From the NCBI GenBank assembly GCA_024803745.1, contig JANJXV010000129.1, positions 558,001 through 622,000 of the forward strand: a DNA stretch of 64,000 nt. Direction: 5' to 3'. Both the position numbers and the translations under genes were made by a program. The notes beneath the pieces are model-generated. The model had not been told where the DNA came from and did not search any database. It saw only the letters and a program-made list of their open reading frames with translations. Positions 49,413-62,816 of this stretch are shown here, piece by piece. Numbering within the stretch: position 1 is the stretch's first letter; every line of letters begins with the position of its first letter. Origin of the DNA: Megascapheus bottae. Taxonomy: Eukaryota > Chordata > Mammalia > Rodentia > Geomyidae.

Positions 49413-50684
49413 CTAGAGGTAAATACCACTAATGTACTTGCTCTAAGTGGTACAGAAATTTTCTTAATGAATCAAGGGGTTTTATTACATCTTTATGCAA
49501 TTATTTTAGTTCTGAGTGTTCTACACTCAATGATACTTCTTGAAAGATGATATAGCTGACTGTGTAGATGGTATGAAGACATACTGGCCTAAACGTAAAA
49601 TAAAGCATTGGTAAGTGGCTGTTAGCTGTCAAGATTCTACTGGAATATGTGGAATGAATTTATTAAGCACAATGCAGGCTCTTAGTCAGATCAGGATCAA
49701 GATTATGTGGTTCCATGAGATGAATGAGGAAAGATCAGAAAAATCTACTAAGATATCCAGATATACTTTTTAAACTAAGGTATCTGGACTCCTTTTTTTT
49801 ATTTCTTGGTGGGGAGCTTGAACTTTGGACCTGGGCAAGGTCTCTTAGTTCTTTTTCCTCAAGGCTAATGCTGTACCAGTTTTAGCCACAACTCCACTTA
49901 GTTTTTGGGTGGATAAGTGGAGAGTAGAATCTTACAGTTTTTTTTGTTTTCGTTTTTTTGCTTGCAAAGGCTTTGATTCACCTTCTCCCTGGCTAGTAGA
50001 ATGACAATTATGACCCTCCAGCGCCTGGCTAGTGATTCTTTGAAAATTGGACTTTCTTCCAAATCACATAACTGGTTCCTAGCAAAGTTTTGAAGCCTGA
50101 CTTAAATGTGACAGATTTTTGTCACTTGGAGACACTCTGTGCTGAACATTAGAAATCTACCAGCTGAGTCACAGTGGCACTTCCAGTTTTTTGTTTATGT
50201 GGTGCTGAGGAATGGAATCCAGGGTTTCATACATGCTAGGCAAGCTTCATTTTCACCCCAAGGTTTTGTGTTTTGTTTTTTCAGTGTTGTTGATTCTAAG
50301 GTACTGTATGATGTTCTTTCATTTTCTTTGCTTTTTACCTCTTTTCTTCTTTTTCCCTTTAGTTTTATTCTCTGTAGTCACTGTGTTGAATTCGGGTACC
50401 CTGTGTCTTGTACATAGGTTTATGTGATTTGGAATGGAGAGGGTATAATAAAATAGTAAAAAAAAAATAAAGGAAAAAGGGTGAACCAATTGAACAGTGA
50501 CACTTGGAGGACACTAAACGGAAATGAACTGAACAATCTGGGTGGAGAGGGGGCTGAGGGTAGGAAAACAGAGAAAATGAGGGAGGGGATAACAATTTTC
50601 TTAAGAAATGTGTTCATTACTTATGTAACCCTATGCCAACTATATATTGACTTAACAAACAAAAATTAACTTAAAAAATAATTT
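49413..50684. other. Unassigned sequence with two reverse SINE pieces
   Basis: Reverse SINE pieces lie at about 49792-50030 (aaactaagtggagttgtggc on the minus strand) and 50157-50255 (minus-strand tagcatgtatgaaaccctgg). The rest, including T-rich 50260-50360, shows nothing that I can name. Confidence 0.6.
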
Positions 50685-51145
50685 AGCTGGGTATGGTGGC
50701 TCACACTTGTAAATGTAGCTACTCAAGAGGCTGGGATCCAAGGATAGCAGTTCAAAGTCAGCCTGGGCACTGAAGTCCATGTGACTCTTATCTCCAATTA
50801 ACCACCAGAAACCCAGAAGTGGCCCTATGGCTCAAGGGATAGGGCAGTAGTCTTGAGCTGAAAAGCTCAGTGACAAGACCCAGGTACAGAATTGCAGTCC
50901 CATGACTTGAATGATGAATGATACTAGCCAGGCTCTGTGCGCTCACACTTGGAATCCTATCTACACAGAATCAGGTTTGAATCCAGCCCAAACAAATTGC
51001 ATGATATTATGATTTACAGTTCATTACCAAAAATCTGGAAGTGGAGCTGTGGATAAAGTGGTAGAACACTAGCCTGAAGCAAAAAAAAACTTTTAAGGAC
51101 AGTTCCCAGGCCCTGGGTTCAAGTCCCAAGACTTGCATAAAACAA
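50685..51145 (+). mobile_element. Two adjacent compound SINEs
   Basis: The first (50685-50915) starts gctgggtatggtggctcacacttgtaa and has gtggccctatggctcaagg. The second (about 50930-51145) starts ggctctgtgcgctcacacttgg and has gtggagctgtggataaagtgg, ending gggttcaagtcccaagac. Confidence 0.8.
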
Positions 51146-52427
51146 ACAAAATGTGACGCTGAGTCGTCCATCATTTGGTGTTATAGTTCAATATTCTTGA
51201 TATGCGTCTTAGAAATTAAGTCCCTAGCAAATACTCTCCCCTGAAATTCTGCTTCATAGCTGATTCATAGAATTTCAGCATCATTACTATCACCTTCCCG
51301 TTAGCATAGCAGTCTACTACTGCAAATTTGAACAAAACTTTTGAGTAATCCTAATTAATCTGTGTACCATCTGCACACACATCAAATCAGCAGCAGCTAT
51401 GATCTACTATTATCTAAATGTATTTAATCCCTTCTTGAGTTAATGAGCCTTAAAGAGTAAAACATATGAAATAGTTATGAAACTAACAGTCACCATTCTT
51501 CTACCTAATATTGTAATATAAGTTTATAAATGCAAGGACTATTCTGAAGTGTGCAGAAGATAGCTTCTAATTATAATATTCTCATGAAGTATAGTTTTTA
51601 AGAAACATGTTGTTTGCTTTGGGAAAGCAAAGGCAAGGAAAAATGATATAAGTAAGTTCCCTATTTATCAGAAGGAAAATACTATTGGGTTTAGATCAAC
51701 TTTCATTCATTCCGTGCTGATGAAACAAATATTTGCAATTCCTGAGGCCAATCACTTCATTGTGATGCACAATCAGCCAGCTTAGATCAATCTTCCAAAA
51801 AAGGAAAGGAACAAATGAGAAGCAATTAAGGTTTCCAAAATGAACCAGGTGGTGGTGGCAGCTCACACTTGTAATTCTATCTACTCAAGGCCTGAAATCC
51901 AAGGATCTGGACTAAGTCTGTCTGTTATGAAAATATTCCTGTTTGAAACATCATCTCTGTTATCACAGCCCAGCTGATACACTCTGCCCAACAGGTTCCA
52001 AACACCAACGTCCATCTCCTATCTGAAATACTAGCAAACGTACTCACACATTATTTCCTCTTTGGGAGATAGTTGAAACAAGTACCAAAAACATTTCCCT
52101 GGCTTCAGAGTGGAAGTGGAAATATATACTGACTAGAAGCCCATCTAGTAAACTACAGTCAATCATCTTTCCTCACATCTTGTTAGTTAAATTGAAAATG
52201 AGTGTTTGGATCAGAAGAGATGTGTATGAGCATACAGGTTGTAAAAGTACTGTAATCCTAGCTACTCAAGATAAGCTGAGACCTGAGGATTCCAGTTCAA
52301 AATCAGCCACGCAATAAATTCCATAAGATTTTTACCTCTAATTAACCAGCAAAAAACAGAGCGTTGAATTGTGCGTAAAATGCCACAGGCCTAAGCTTTG
52401 CATAAAAGTGGTAAGGGGTAGCATTCA
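51146..52427. other. Unassigned AT-rich sequence with SINE fragments
   Basis: Partial B1-like SINE pieces lie at about 51849-51925 and 52245-52400. No gene is supported elsewhere. Confidence 0.55.
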
Positions 52428-55400
52428 GGATGCCCACTCTCTCCACTCCTTTTAAACATAGTACTAGAATTCCTAGGCAGTGCAATAAGGCAAGAAGCAA
52501 GCATAAAGGGGATCCAAGTGGAGAAGGAGGAAAAAAAACTATCCCTCTTTGCAGATGACATGATTCTGTATTTAACAACTATATAGACCAACTAGATCTA
52601 ACAGACATCTGCAAAATATTCCACCCAGTAACAACACAATATACGTTTTCTTCAGCATCAAATGGAACATTTTCTAAAATAGACCACATCTTAGGCCATA
52701 AAACAAACCTGGACAGATTCAGAAACACTGAAATCATTTAATGCACAATCTCAGACCATAAAGGCATCAAATTGGATCGAAAACCCTGTAACTAATGGAG
52801 ACTGAACAACACATTGTTGAATCAAAAACAATGGGTAATCGAAGAGATCAGAACAGATATCCAACTGTTTATGAAATTTAACAATAAGGAGCACACAAAT
52901 ATCAACTCCTTAGGGACACAACAAAGGCAGTACTCAGAGGAAAATTTATAGCACTGAGTGCCTACAACACCAAGTTGGAAAAATGGCAAACCAACTAGTT
53001 AATGTTTCACCTTAACCTCCTGGAAAAAGAGCAACAAACCAACCCTAAACCCATTAGGAGAAAGCAAATTATTAAAATCAAAGCAGAATTAAATGATTTG
53101 AAATAAAAAAAATTATAGAAAGAATGAACAAAACAAGGAGTTGGTTCTTTGAAAGAATTAATAAAATTGACAAGCCCTTAGCAAATCTTACCAAAAATAG
53201 GAGAGAGCATATCGAAATGAACAAAATCGCAGATGAAAATGGTAATATCATGACAGAAATTACCAAGATCCAGAATATCATGACGGAATACTTTTCAAAA
53301 CTTTACGCCAACAAATTTGAGAATCTAGTAGAAATGGATGAATTCCTAGACAATATTAACATAACCACACTGAACCAAGAAGAGCTAACCCAACTCAACA
53401 GGCCTATTTCAAGCTCTGAAATAGAAATGGAAATTAGACAACTTCCACTTAAAAAGAGCCCAGGGCCAGATGGATTCACAGCTGAATTCTATAAGGTCTT
53501 TAAAGCAGAGCTCACACCAATACACCTCAAGCTCTTCAACGAAATTGAAAATGAAGGTTCTTTACCAAACTCATTCTGTGAAGCCAGTATATCCCTCATC
53601 CCCAAACCAGACAGAGATTCATCAAAGAAAGAGAACTATAGACCCATTTCTTTGATGAACATCGATGCAAAACTTCTCAACAAAATACTGGCCAACCGTC
53701 TACAACAACTCATCAAAAAAATTATACATTATGATCAAACTGGATTCATCACAGGGAAGCAAAGCTGGTTCAACATACACAAATCAATTAATATAATGCA
53801 ACACATCAACAGGAGCAAGGACAAAAATCACATGATTGTCTCAATAGATGCAGAAAAGGCATTTGACAAGATCCAAAACCCCTTTATGTTAAAAGATGTG
53901 GAGAAACTAGGAATCCATGGAACATTTCTCAATGTAATAAAGGCTGTGTATGAGAAACCTACTGCTAGTAGTATACTTAATGGTGAAAAACTAAAGCCAT
54001 TCCCTCTAAAATCAGGAACAAGACAAGGATGCCCACTCTCTCCACTCCTTTTTAACATAGTACAAGAATTCCTAGGCAGTGCAATAAGGCAAGAAGCAAG
54101 CATAAAGGTGATCAAAGTAGGGAAAGAGGAAATAAAACTATCCCTCTTTGCAGATGACATGATTCTGTATTTAAAGAATCCTATAGACTCTACTCCCAAG
54201 CTCCTTGAGCTGATTCAAAGCTTTGGAAGGGTAGCAGGCCATAAAATCAACCCTCACAAATCAACTGCCTTCCTTTACGCCAACACTGAGAGGAACGTGG
54301 CAATAATCAGGAAAGAAACTCGTTTCACAATAGCCTCAAAGAAAATAAAGTACCTAGCAATTAGCTTAACTAAGAATGTAAAGGAAGGTTTAGATGAAAA
54401 CTTTAAAAATCTAAAAAAAGAAATTAAAGCAGAACTAAGGAAATGGAAAAGCCTCCCATGCTCCTGGATTGGAAGAATCAACATTGTCAAAATGACAGTC
54501 TTGCCAAGGTCTATCTACTAATTCAATGCAATACCGATCAACATCCCAATGTCATTCTTTAAAGAAATAGAAGAGGCAATTCAGAATTTCATATGGAATA
54601 ATAACAGACCCCGCAGAGCAAAAACACTTCTTAGCAGAAAGAACAGCGCTGGAGGAATTTCAATTCCAAACTTAAGACTCTGTTACAGAGCTATAATTCT
54701 CAAAACAGCTTGGTACTGGCACAGGAACAGGCCTGAAGTCCATTGGAGTAGAACTGCGGACCCAGATATTAAACCACAGACCTATGGCCACCTAATCTTT
54801 GACCAGGGAGCCAAAAAAATAGAATGGAAGAAAGATAGCCTCTTCAACAAGTTGTGCTGGCAGAACTGGTTAAACACCTGCAGAAAACTAAAGTTGGATC
54901 CTTCTTTGTCACCTTGCACTAGAATTAACTCCAAATGGATCAAAGACCTGGAGGTAAAAGCTGACACACTGAAAAGTTTACAGGAAGGAATAGGAGATAC
55001 ACTAGTCCTCTTTGGCACAGGTCGAAACTTTCTTAATAAGGACCAAGAATCACAACAAATCAGAGAAAGGCTGGATAAGTGGGACTGCATTAAACTGCAG
55101 AGCTTTTGTATGGCAACGGATATAGCTAGTAAACTAATCAGGAAGCCTACAGAGTGGGAGAAGATCTTCACCAACCAAACAACGGACAAAGGCCTCATAA
55201 CTAAATTATATCAACAACTCAAAAAATTGAATCACTCCAAAACTATCCTCCAAAGTAACACCCATCCTATTACAAATGGGCCAAAGACTTAAGAGAGTCT
55301 TCTCTGAAGAAGAAACAAAAATGGCGTATAGACACATGAAGAAATGCTCCACATCTCTGGTCATAAAGAAATGCAAATCAAAACAACTCTAAGATTCCAC

Positions 55401-55892
55401 CTCACTCCAGTTAGAATGGCCAGGATCAGGAAAATGAATGACAACAGATGCTGGAGGCGATGTGGCCAGGAGGGATCAGTACTACACTGTTGATGGGAGT
55501 GCAAACTCGTTCAACCACTATGGAAAGCAGTGCGGCAGTGCCTCAAAAGGCAAAAAATAGAACTCCCCTATGACCCAGCTATTCCACTACTTGGCATTTA
55601 CCCAACAATCCAGAAACAAGGGCATACTAAACCCACTAGCACAACAATGTTCATTGCAGCACTATTCACCATAGCAAAGATATGGAACCAACCCAGATGT
55701 CCCTCAGTTGATGAGTGGATCAACAAGTTGTGGTGTTTGTATACAATGGAATTCTATGCTGCTGTCAGAAAGAATGACATCGCCCCATTTGTTAGGAAAT
55801 GGAAAGACTTAGAACAAATCATATTAAGTGAAGTAAGCCAGACTCAAAGGAACTTAGGCTCAGTGGTTTCCCTCATTCGTCATAATCAGTAG
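52428..55892 (+). pseudogene. L1-F ORF2, rearranged pseudogene
   Basis: A GCPLSPLL to FADDMILYL fragment (52428-52575) is fused at ctgtattta/acaactatatag to mid-endonuclease ([11 protein letters not shown]), which is normally far upstream. The simplest origin is a deletion from one unit's RT into the next unit's endonuclease. A 25-base-scale deletion follows near 52772. The linker-RT frame 53124-54521 is the longest ORF2 stretch of the window and has five A's at about 53823-53827, so the break seen in A-E is absent. It ends at a private TAA (ctatctactaattc, 54519-54521). 54549-55292 and 55530-55892 complete the C-terminal region with further frameshifts near 55275 and 55365. Confidence 0.9.
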
Positions 55893-56311
55893 AAACTTTG
55901 GGCTCTACTAGCAGAGATTTGCAATAGAGAAAAAGGCCATATATAAGGCCATATAATGTGAAGCTAAATGAAAGGACCTCCAGGATATTGAAACAAAAGC
56001 CACATAATGAATGATTGTTGTCCTTAATGTACTATGTTGTCTCTCATCTCGTTTGCTGTCCCTTGGTTATCCCATATTGGTATAGTATCTCACTTTGTTA
56101 TCTGTTATATTGAATTTATTTGTATATGGATATTTGAAATTTGATAGGGAAGGGGGGAAAACCAAGACGGGTGGGGGGGTGTGGGGTTGGAGGGAAATGG
56201 GTACCAAGACATGTGAATGGGTATCAATGTATGTGAATTAATGCACCTTCTATCTGGCAAATATCATCTAACCCTTTTACTAATTACAATAAAAAATTTA
56301 AAAAACAGAAA
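55893..56311 (+). other. L1-F 3' UTR and tail
   Basis: Same 3' UTR as in A-D, with G-rich block at about 56150-56200. The tail reads caataaaaaatttaaaaaacagaa before S begins at 56312. Confidence 0.85.
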
Positions 56312-57676
56312 GTTGTAGTGTGTGGGGAGGATGATGGGGTCAAATACATTTCTTCTTAGAAATATACCTCATCTGGTAGCCCTGGATTTTCCTGGACTTC
56401 TTCTTAGAGAAAGTCCTGTTATACTGGATTTGTGGCTTGGCAATGATCTAGCATGTACATCTTCGAGTAAGACATCCATAACTTCCATGCCTGAGACTCG
56501 AGTTTCCTGACCTTTGGCAACAGCACAGGAACATCTTTCTTCCTCCTGAGCCAAAGGCCAAGTGAGCTGGCTTGAGTTGGTTGTTAGTTACAGTGGCTTG
56601 GTTGCCAGGGTTCCATATTCTGTTCCATTTTGAGGGAGGCAGGGTCACCTTTCAGGGCCCAATGACCAAAGATCCTTGCTCAGAGAAGACCTCACCAAAG
56701 ACATACTGGAGGCTGAATCTCTCCTCCAATCTCACAATATACATGTGGATGTAGTAAACAGCACACCTTATTTGTCCAATCCCAATGTCTTCCACTAGGC
56801 CCAACTACCAGTCTGGTCTCAGGCTCAAGGAGCCTTTCTTAGGTAACATCCAGACTTAAGGGTCAATATTGCCCTCATCCTTTACAAAACATTTGCTTCA
56901 CAGTGCCTTCTCTTTCTGTATTTTGCCCCTTGTCGAATTTTTTTTGTTTTTGCTAGTCTTGGAACTTGACCTCAGAGTGTGAACATGGTTCTTGGGCTTT
57001 TTTTAGGCTTTAGCTGTCCCACCGAGCCACAGCACCACTTGCAGCGTTTTCTATGTATGTGGTAATGAGGAATCAAACCTGAGTCTTTTTGCGTGGTAGC
57101 CAAGGACTCTACCACTAGGTCAAACACACAGGGCATCTTGCACATATTTTTGACGTCAATCTACTAGGATATTATTAGGTTTCTGTATCCTAATCACTTT
57201 TTTATTGATGATTTGCTTTGCTGTCATGTGTAAAATATGCAAGAGGGAAAAACACAGAAGAATTAGTGAAATTTAAAAAAAAGCATTACACACATAGATA
57301 AATGTTCATTCTTTGTAGGAGAAAGGATATTTTGATATGATGATGATGACTTTATAATTACTATGTCAGCGTTGAGAGTTTGGCATAGTTGTAGAGTGCT
57401 TGCCTAGCATCCATGAAGATCTGGGATTGATTGCTCAGTATCACATAGATAGAAAATCTAGATGTGGCACTGTGGCTCAAGTGGCAGAGGGCTAGACTTG
57501 AGAAAACCCGAGGACAGTGCTCAGGCCCTGAATTCAAGCCCCAAAACTGGTAGAAAATAAAAGAAAATCAAAATGCTTTTTACGAGCTAATTCACTCACA
57601 GCATTTGCTTCTGAAATCTTCGCTTCTGCATCTTGTGAAATACCCCTTTCCCTCAACGTAGACAAGAAAAACAGAT
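56312..57676. repeat. Segment S of unit G
   Basis: The reverse SINE lies at about 56935-57130 and the forward SINE at about 57367-57575. The TGA run has four repeats, as in the solitary copy at 43730-45090, against six in B and C and eight in D and E. So four is probably ancestral. Confidence 0.85.
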
Positions 57677-58235
57677 CCATCCCATGGTTCACTGTGAGGC
57701 CACTGGTTAGGCTAAGAGCTAGACGTGCAGCAACACATGAGTTTTATTCTAATACTTTCCAAACTTTGTACTCAAATATGCTACCTACTTACCAACTTAT
57801 TTCAGTTATCCTTATTCTATACCTTTTCTTCTTTACTACAATATTCTTACACTCCTACGTTAATCCTCTTGTACCACCCCTGAACTCTCTCATTCTTTTT
57901 TTCTATCTCTGGACCTCTGCTGGTCTTTCAACCCTTATACTGCACGGATCTACACTTGATGGCTGTTGAGCAATATTGTATATGTAGGTGGTTAATTATT
58001 CTCTAGGCTCAGAGGGACTTAAAACAATAGAGATTGGATTGAGAGGCTTATTGCTTTGGGTATAAATCGCTTATCAGTGGTTGTATTAGACTGGTCTGTA
58101 AGTGCACAAAAAGAAAGAGTGATAATAACAATCAAAGCTTGCGAACATCTAGTGTCTGCCAGCTACAGAGGTCTAGGTTGGTTATATCTGAAAAACTATA
58201 ATCGTAGTTAGTAGTAATCTTGCTCCCATTGTCAA

Positions 58236-59439
58236 ATGGGCAGAACAAGAAACTCAAGAAAAATTTCAAATCAAGAAACAACATCCCCCACACAATGTAA
58301 ACAGACAATGGAACAGTCACTGGCAAACCTAGAGGAGAGTCTTCCAAGTGCTACACAAATGCAATTGATAAACATCCTTAATGGAAAATGTGAAAATATA
58401 AAGAAAGAGATAATAGAGGAAGACATAGCTGAACAAGAGGAAAGCATAAACAAAGTGATAAGTGAAAAAGAAGAAGCCATAAAGGAGGCCATAATAAAGG
58501 TTTTTCAAAGAAAGATGGATGAATTCATAGAATCCACAAATAAAAACGTGACCAAACTCCAGCAAATGTCCAAAGAAAATAAAGCTACTGAGCTAACCAC
58601 TCAAAAGGAAATCAAGGAGATAAAGAAATCCATACATGATCTAAAACAAGAGATGCAAGGCATCAAAAATGAGCAATTAGAAGCAAGGGAGATGAAAAAT
58701 AAAGTAGATAGTTTTGATAGCAGGTTAGACAATGCAGAGGAGAGAATTTCCGGGGCTGAAGATAATTTAGTTATTATAGAGAATGAACAGAAAATGAGTC
58801 AATCCAAATCTAGGAAATATGAGAGAGCGCTTCAGGAGTTCCAAGATACAATTAGGAAGCCTAATTTAAGGCTAGTTGGTATTGAGGAGGGTGTGGAGAA
58901 AGAGGTCAATGGTATTGGAAATATACTTCAGGGAATCATCTCAGAGAATTTCCCAAATATCCAGAAGGGCAGGTCCATCCAGAAACGAGAAGCTTTTCGA
59001 ACCCCAAACAGGCCTGACCAGAAAAGAACATCCCACTGCCACATTGTGATCCGAACTGGATCAATAGAAACGAAAGAAAAGATCCTAAAGGCAGCCAGGA
59101 AAAGGGATCAGTAACCTATAAAGGCAAACCAATCAGAATAACCCCAGATTTCAAAGCAGAGACCATGCAAGCACGAAGTGACTGGAAGCATATATGTCAT
59201 GCCCTTAAATCAAATAACTACCAACCAAGAATACTGTAGCCAGCTAAGCTCTCATTCATAACTGAGGGAACAATAAAAACATTCCATTCCAGGGAAAAGC
59301 TGCAACAATATGTCGAAACAAAACCAACACTACAGAGAATTCTCAAAGATGCTCTATACATAGAAAACCAAGATAAATGCAACATAGGGAAAGAAATGGC
59401 ACCTAAACAGCATACCATCTATGGACCACAAGAACTGTC
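58236..59439 (+). pseudogene. L1 ORF1 pseudogene (L1-G)
   Basis: ORF1 is open from the ATG at 58236 for 292 codons and lacks the four-base deletion of C-E, as in B (IIENEQKMSQ). A one-base loss near 59100 (gccaggaaaaggg in place of gccagggaaaaggg) shifts it into TAA at 59112-59114. The family-wide TAG is at 59237-59239. The normal TAA has become TAT (accatctatgg), so even a restored frame would run on. Confidence 0.92.
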
Positions 59440-59470
59440 AAGACACAGGCCCTACTAAAAGCTTTTAAAA

Positions 59471-59820
59471 ATGGTAGGAACTAATAAATATCTCTCAATC
59501 CTAACTCTCAATATCAATGGACTTAACTCTCCAATTAAACGGCATAGGCTGTCTAGTTGGTTCAAAAAGCAAGAGCCATCGTTCTGCTGTCTTCAATAGA
59601 CACATCTTACCCAAAAACAATCATCTTTTGAGAGTGAGAGGTTGGAATAAACTCTATCAAGCTAACTGCCCCCATAAACAGGCTGGAGTTGCCATCCTCA
59701 TATCAGATACAATAGACTTCAAACTAAAAATAGTAAGAAAAGACAAAGAAGGTTACTACATACTACTAAAGGGATCTCTCCTCCAGGAAGACATAACGAT
59801 CCTAAATATTTACACACCCT
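59471..59820 (+). pseudogene. L1-G ORF2, endonuclease start only
   Basis: It begins with ATG at 59471 and the NKYLSILTLNINGL start, keeps aaacggcat, then has the shared frameshift after ETHLT-like sequence. It is readable again to ITILNIYTP before truncation. The catalytic GDFN site lies beyond the cut. Confidence 0.9.
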
Positions 59821-60254
59821 TTTGAAGATTCTCAAAAGATTGAAGATTCTGCCAGTGTAAGTTAGATTCCGGCATTGATATTAAATAATGCAATGAGTAG
59901 GGATTTATATTTGAAATATCACTGTTGACAAAATCTAACACACATTTGCTTAGTATTTGCTTTTGATTTCCCAAGAAATTCAGTACAAGCTAACATGTGT
60001 GGCATATATCGACTGGGAGAAATAATTCAGAATATGTGACTCATTTGAACAGGAGTCAGTGAAAAGATACAAAAGCAGGATACCCATATTGTGATAATTT
60101 GTATCTTTTGCATATTTTGTGTTTGTTATTAATTCCATTTGTGGTGTACATTTCTAGGTAAAAACTTTTAAAATGTTTCCATACAATTTGTTATTTCAAC
60201 AGCAAAAAAAGACATTTATATGCCTGATAAAATTCATAGAATCCAAATTTTTCC
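59821..60254. other. Unassigned sequence
   Basis: AT-rich, no coding or repeat feature that I can support. Confidence 0.5.
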
Positions 60255-60712
60255 ATATTATTTTTTGTTTTTTCTTTTTCTTTGGTGGGTCATAGATCTT
60301 GAACTCAGCTTGGGCACTATCCCTGAGCTCTTCAGCTCCAGGCTACCACCTTACCCTGGAGCCAAGCCCCACTTCCCATTTTCTAAAGGTAAATTGGAGA
60401 TAAGTGTCTCAGGTCTTTTTGTGCCAGGATGGCTTTAAACCTTGATCCTCAGATCTCAGCCTCCTGAGTAGTTAGGACTATAGAAGTGAGCCACCACCCC
60501 ATCATGCTCAGCTTTCTGGTTTTTTTTAAACAAGCCCTTTGGCTGGAACTCGGTCTGAGCACTGTCCTTCAGCTTTCCTCAAGCCTAGTGATCTTCTACT
60601 TGAGCCACAGCACTACTTCTGGTTTTTTCTGTGTATGTGGTACTGCGGAATTGAACCTTCGTCTTCATACAAGCACTCTACAACTATGCCAAACTCCCAG
60701 CCCCTCCACATT
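60255..60712 (-). mobile_element. Two reverse SINEs, compound plus IDL-Geo-like
   Basis: 60255-60500 is a compound SINE on the minus strand (tggtggctcacttctatagtcc). 60508-60712 is a dimeric SINE (gtagagtgcttgtatgaagac, gtagtgctgtggctcaagtag). Confidence 0.8.
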
Positions 60713-61554
60713 AGTTTTTATGATAGATCTTTCCATGCATCTAGGATGGCTAGAAATCCTTCTTGAGTTTCCCAAGATCAGGGAGTATAGGTGTGTCCCT
60801 TCCTGTGTGGCTACATAACCATTGTTTAGGGTACAGTTCTCTCTTCATCCTATCCATCTAGAGCAATTTTCATCTTCCATGTATAATCATTAAACATTCA
60901 GCTCCTGTTCCTCTCTACTCCATTGTCTGGAACCATCGTGCTTTTTGGCTCTAAGGGTTTGTTGATCCTTGGAAGCTCTGGAAGGGAAAACATACCCTAG
61001 CTCTTCCTTTATGACTGCTGTATTTTTAGTTTACTGTAATCAAGATTCATCTGTAAAATATAGTAAAATGTTCTTCCTTTTCAATGCATTGTTTTGCATA
61101 TTTCTATCTTTTGATTATTATTAATAGTTGTGAATGGATTCTCCACATATTTGTTCTAGTCTCTGCTTTCTCTTCCATTAGGTACAAATCTAGAAATAGA
61201 AGTGTTGGACCATATTTCTATGTACTTCTATATTTAGCACTTTTTTAGCACTCTCCACGCAATTTTTGATTGCTTTATATTCCTTACAGGACTATTCCAA
61301 AGTTCTACTTCTTCTCACTACCTTCCCAGTAATAGACTTTGAAAGTTGTTTTATTGTATGCGTGTGTGTGTGTGTTTGTCTGTGTGTATGTGGATCTTTT
61401 TGTTTAAAACTATATTTATATTAACATATTTAAAGTAATGATTTCATTGTAATTTTAATTTTTCTCATGACTGTTAATATTGAACTTCTTTCTACATTTT
61501 GAACCACTATTTCTATATATTCTTTTTAGAAAATCATCTCCAATCTCCAATTTT
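60713..61554. other. Unassigned sequence with a GT-rich tract
   Basis: Nothing supported except the short (GT)n run at about 61361-61390. Phrases such as tattgaacttctttctacat are AT-rich, and I could not place them. Confidence 0.45.
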
Positions 61555-61740
61555 TTTCCCTTTTTTTTGTGGGGTAGTGGGGAAAGTCATGGGGCTTGGA
61601 TCTTGGGCCGTGAGCTCTTTAGTTTAAGGCTATTGTCCTACCCTGAGTATTGCCCCTCAGTTCTTCTGCTCACAGCTCCCTACCCCTCTTCCCATTATAT
61701 ACAGAACAAAGGTCATCCTCAGTCTTTTTGAAAAAGTAAA
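61555..61740 (-). mobile_element. Diverged SINE
   Basis: The plus strand reads cttggatcttgggccgtgagctctttagtttaagg, as in reversed Geo halves. Confidence 0.55.
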
Positions 61741-61784
61741 ACATACAGTAAATTTGTAGTATAAAACAGCAAGAAATAAATTTC

Positions 61785-62035
61785 TTGCCAGGTGCAGTGA
61801 CTTCTACCTGTAATCCTAGCTACTCAGATATCAGGCTGATATCTAAAGATTTGGTTCAGCCAGCCTGCGCATTAGAAAGTCTATGAGACTCTCATCTACA
61901 GTTAACCACTAGAATATGGGAAATGGCACTGTGGCTTCATCGGTAGGGTGATAGCCTTGAGTTGAAGAGCTCAGGAACAGTGCCCAGGCCCAGAGTTCAA
62001 GCCTTACAAATCCCCCAGCCAAAAAAAAGAAAAAA
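61785..62035 (+). mobile_element. Compound SINE
   Basis: A B1-like start (gccaggtgcagtgacttctacctgtaatcc) and a Geo half (atggcactgtggcttcatcgg, gtgcccaggcccagagttcaagcc) end in an A-rich tail. Confidence 0.85.
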
Positions 62036-62284
62036 AAAGTTTCTTCCCCAAGTGATTATTATGCCAGACATAGAACATTAACATTCTGGGTGTACTTCAT
62101 AGTATTATTACTTGATACCCTAAGATTTTGCAATATTCTCACAGTACCAGCATATGTCATCATATAATGTAGTTCCTTTTCAATGGAATAATTCCATTTA
62201 TAACCTAAATCTACTCCCTCGACTTATTTTTGTCGATACCACAATTGCTCTCCCATGATATGCCACAAGCCATTAAACATTTTA

Positions 62285-62460
62285 TGGTGGGTAATTGGAA
62301 AGGAGTGTCATGGAATTTTGTGCCAGGCTGGCTTTGAACCATGGTCCTCAGATCTCAGTCTCCTGAGTAGCTAGGATGACAGGCGTGAGCCACCAACACG
62401 TGGCTTGCCTTTTTATTTTTTTGTGGGTCTTGGGACTTGAACTCTGGGCCTAGGCCCCAT
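62285..62460 (-). mobile_element. Compound SINE crossing the duplication edge
   Basis: The plus strand reads gtgccaggctggctttgaacc, agtctcctgagtagctagg and gtgagccaccaacacgtgg, then cttgggacttgaactctgggcc. The last part is where similarity to 32678 begins, so the left KRAB copy keeps only the end of this SINE. Confidence 0.8.
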
Positions 62461-62576
62461 CCCTAAGCTTTTCAGGTCAATATTTCATGTAAGTCTAAAC
62501 ATTTAAGTAAAGGAATACAATTCCAACAAAAAAAGAATAAAATTCCAGACATTGTGTGTTTATAACTCAGTGCTAA

Positions 62577-62816
<240 letters not shown>

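Larger units (their letters stand above)
52428..59820 (+). repeat. Remnant of a second L1/S tandem array (L1-F, L1-G)
   Basis: It contains a 148 bp RT fragment, then an L1 from mid-endonuclease to its 3' end (L1-F), the same L1-tail/S joint at 56311-56312, then S, 5' UTR, ORF1 and the ORF2 start of L1-G, cut at 59820. The order is that of the main array. The joint here reads aaaacagaaagttgtag, slightly different in the tail. Confidence 0.88.
57677..59820 (+). mobile_element. L1-G, 3' truncated
   Basis: 5' UTR 57677-58235, ORF1 from 58236, ORF2 from 59471. It ends abruptly inside the endonuclease at tttacacaccc (59820), followed by unrelated sequence without an A tail, so the 3' part was lost by rearrangement and not by reverse transcription. 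Confidence 0.9.
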
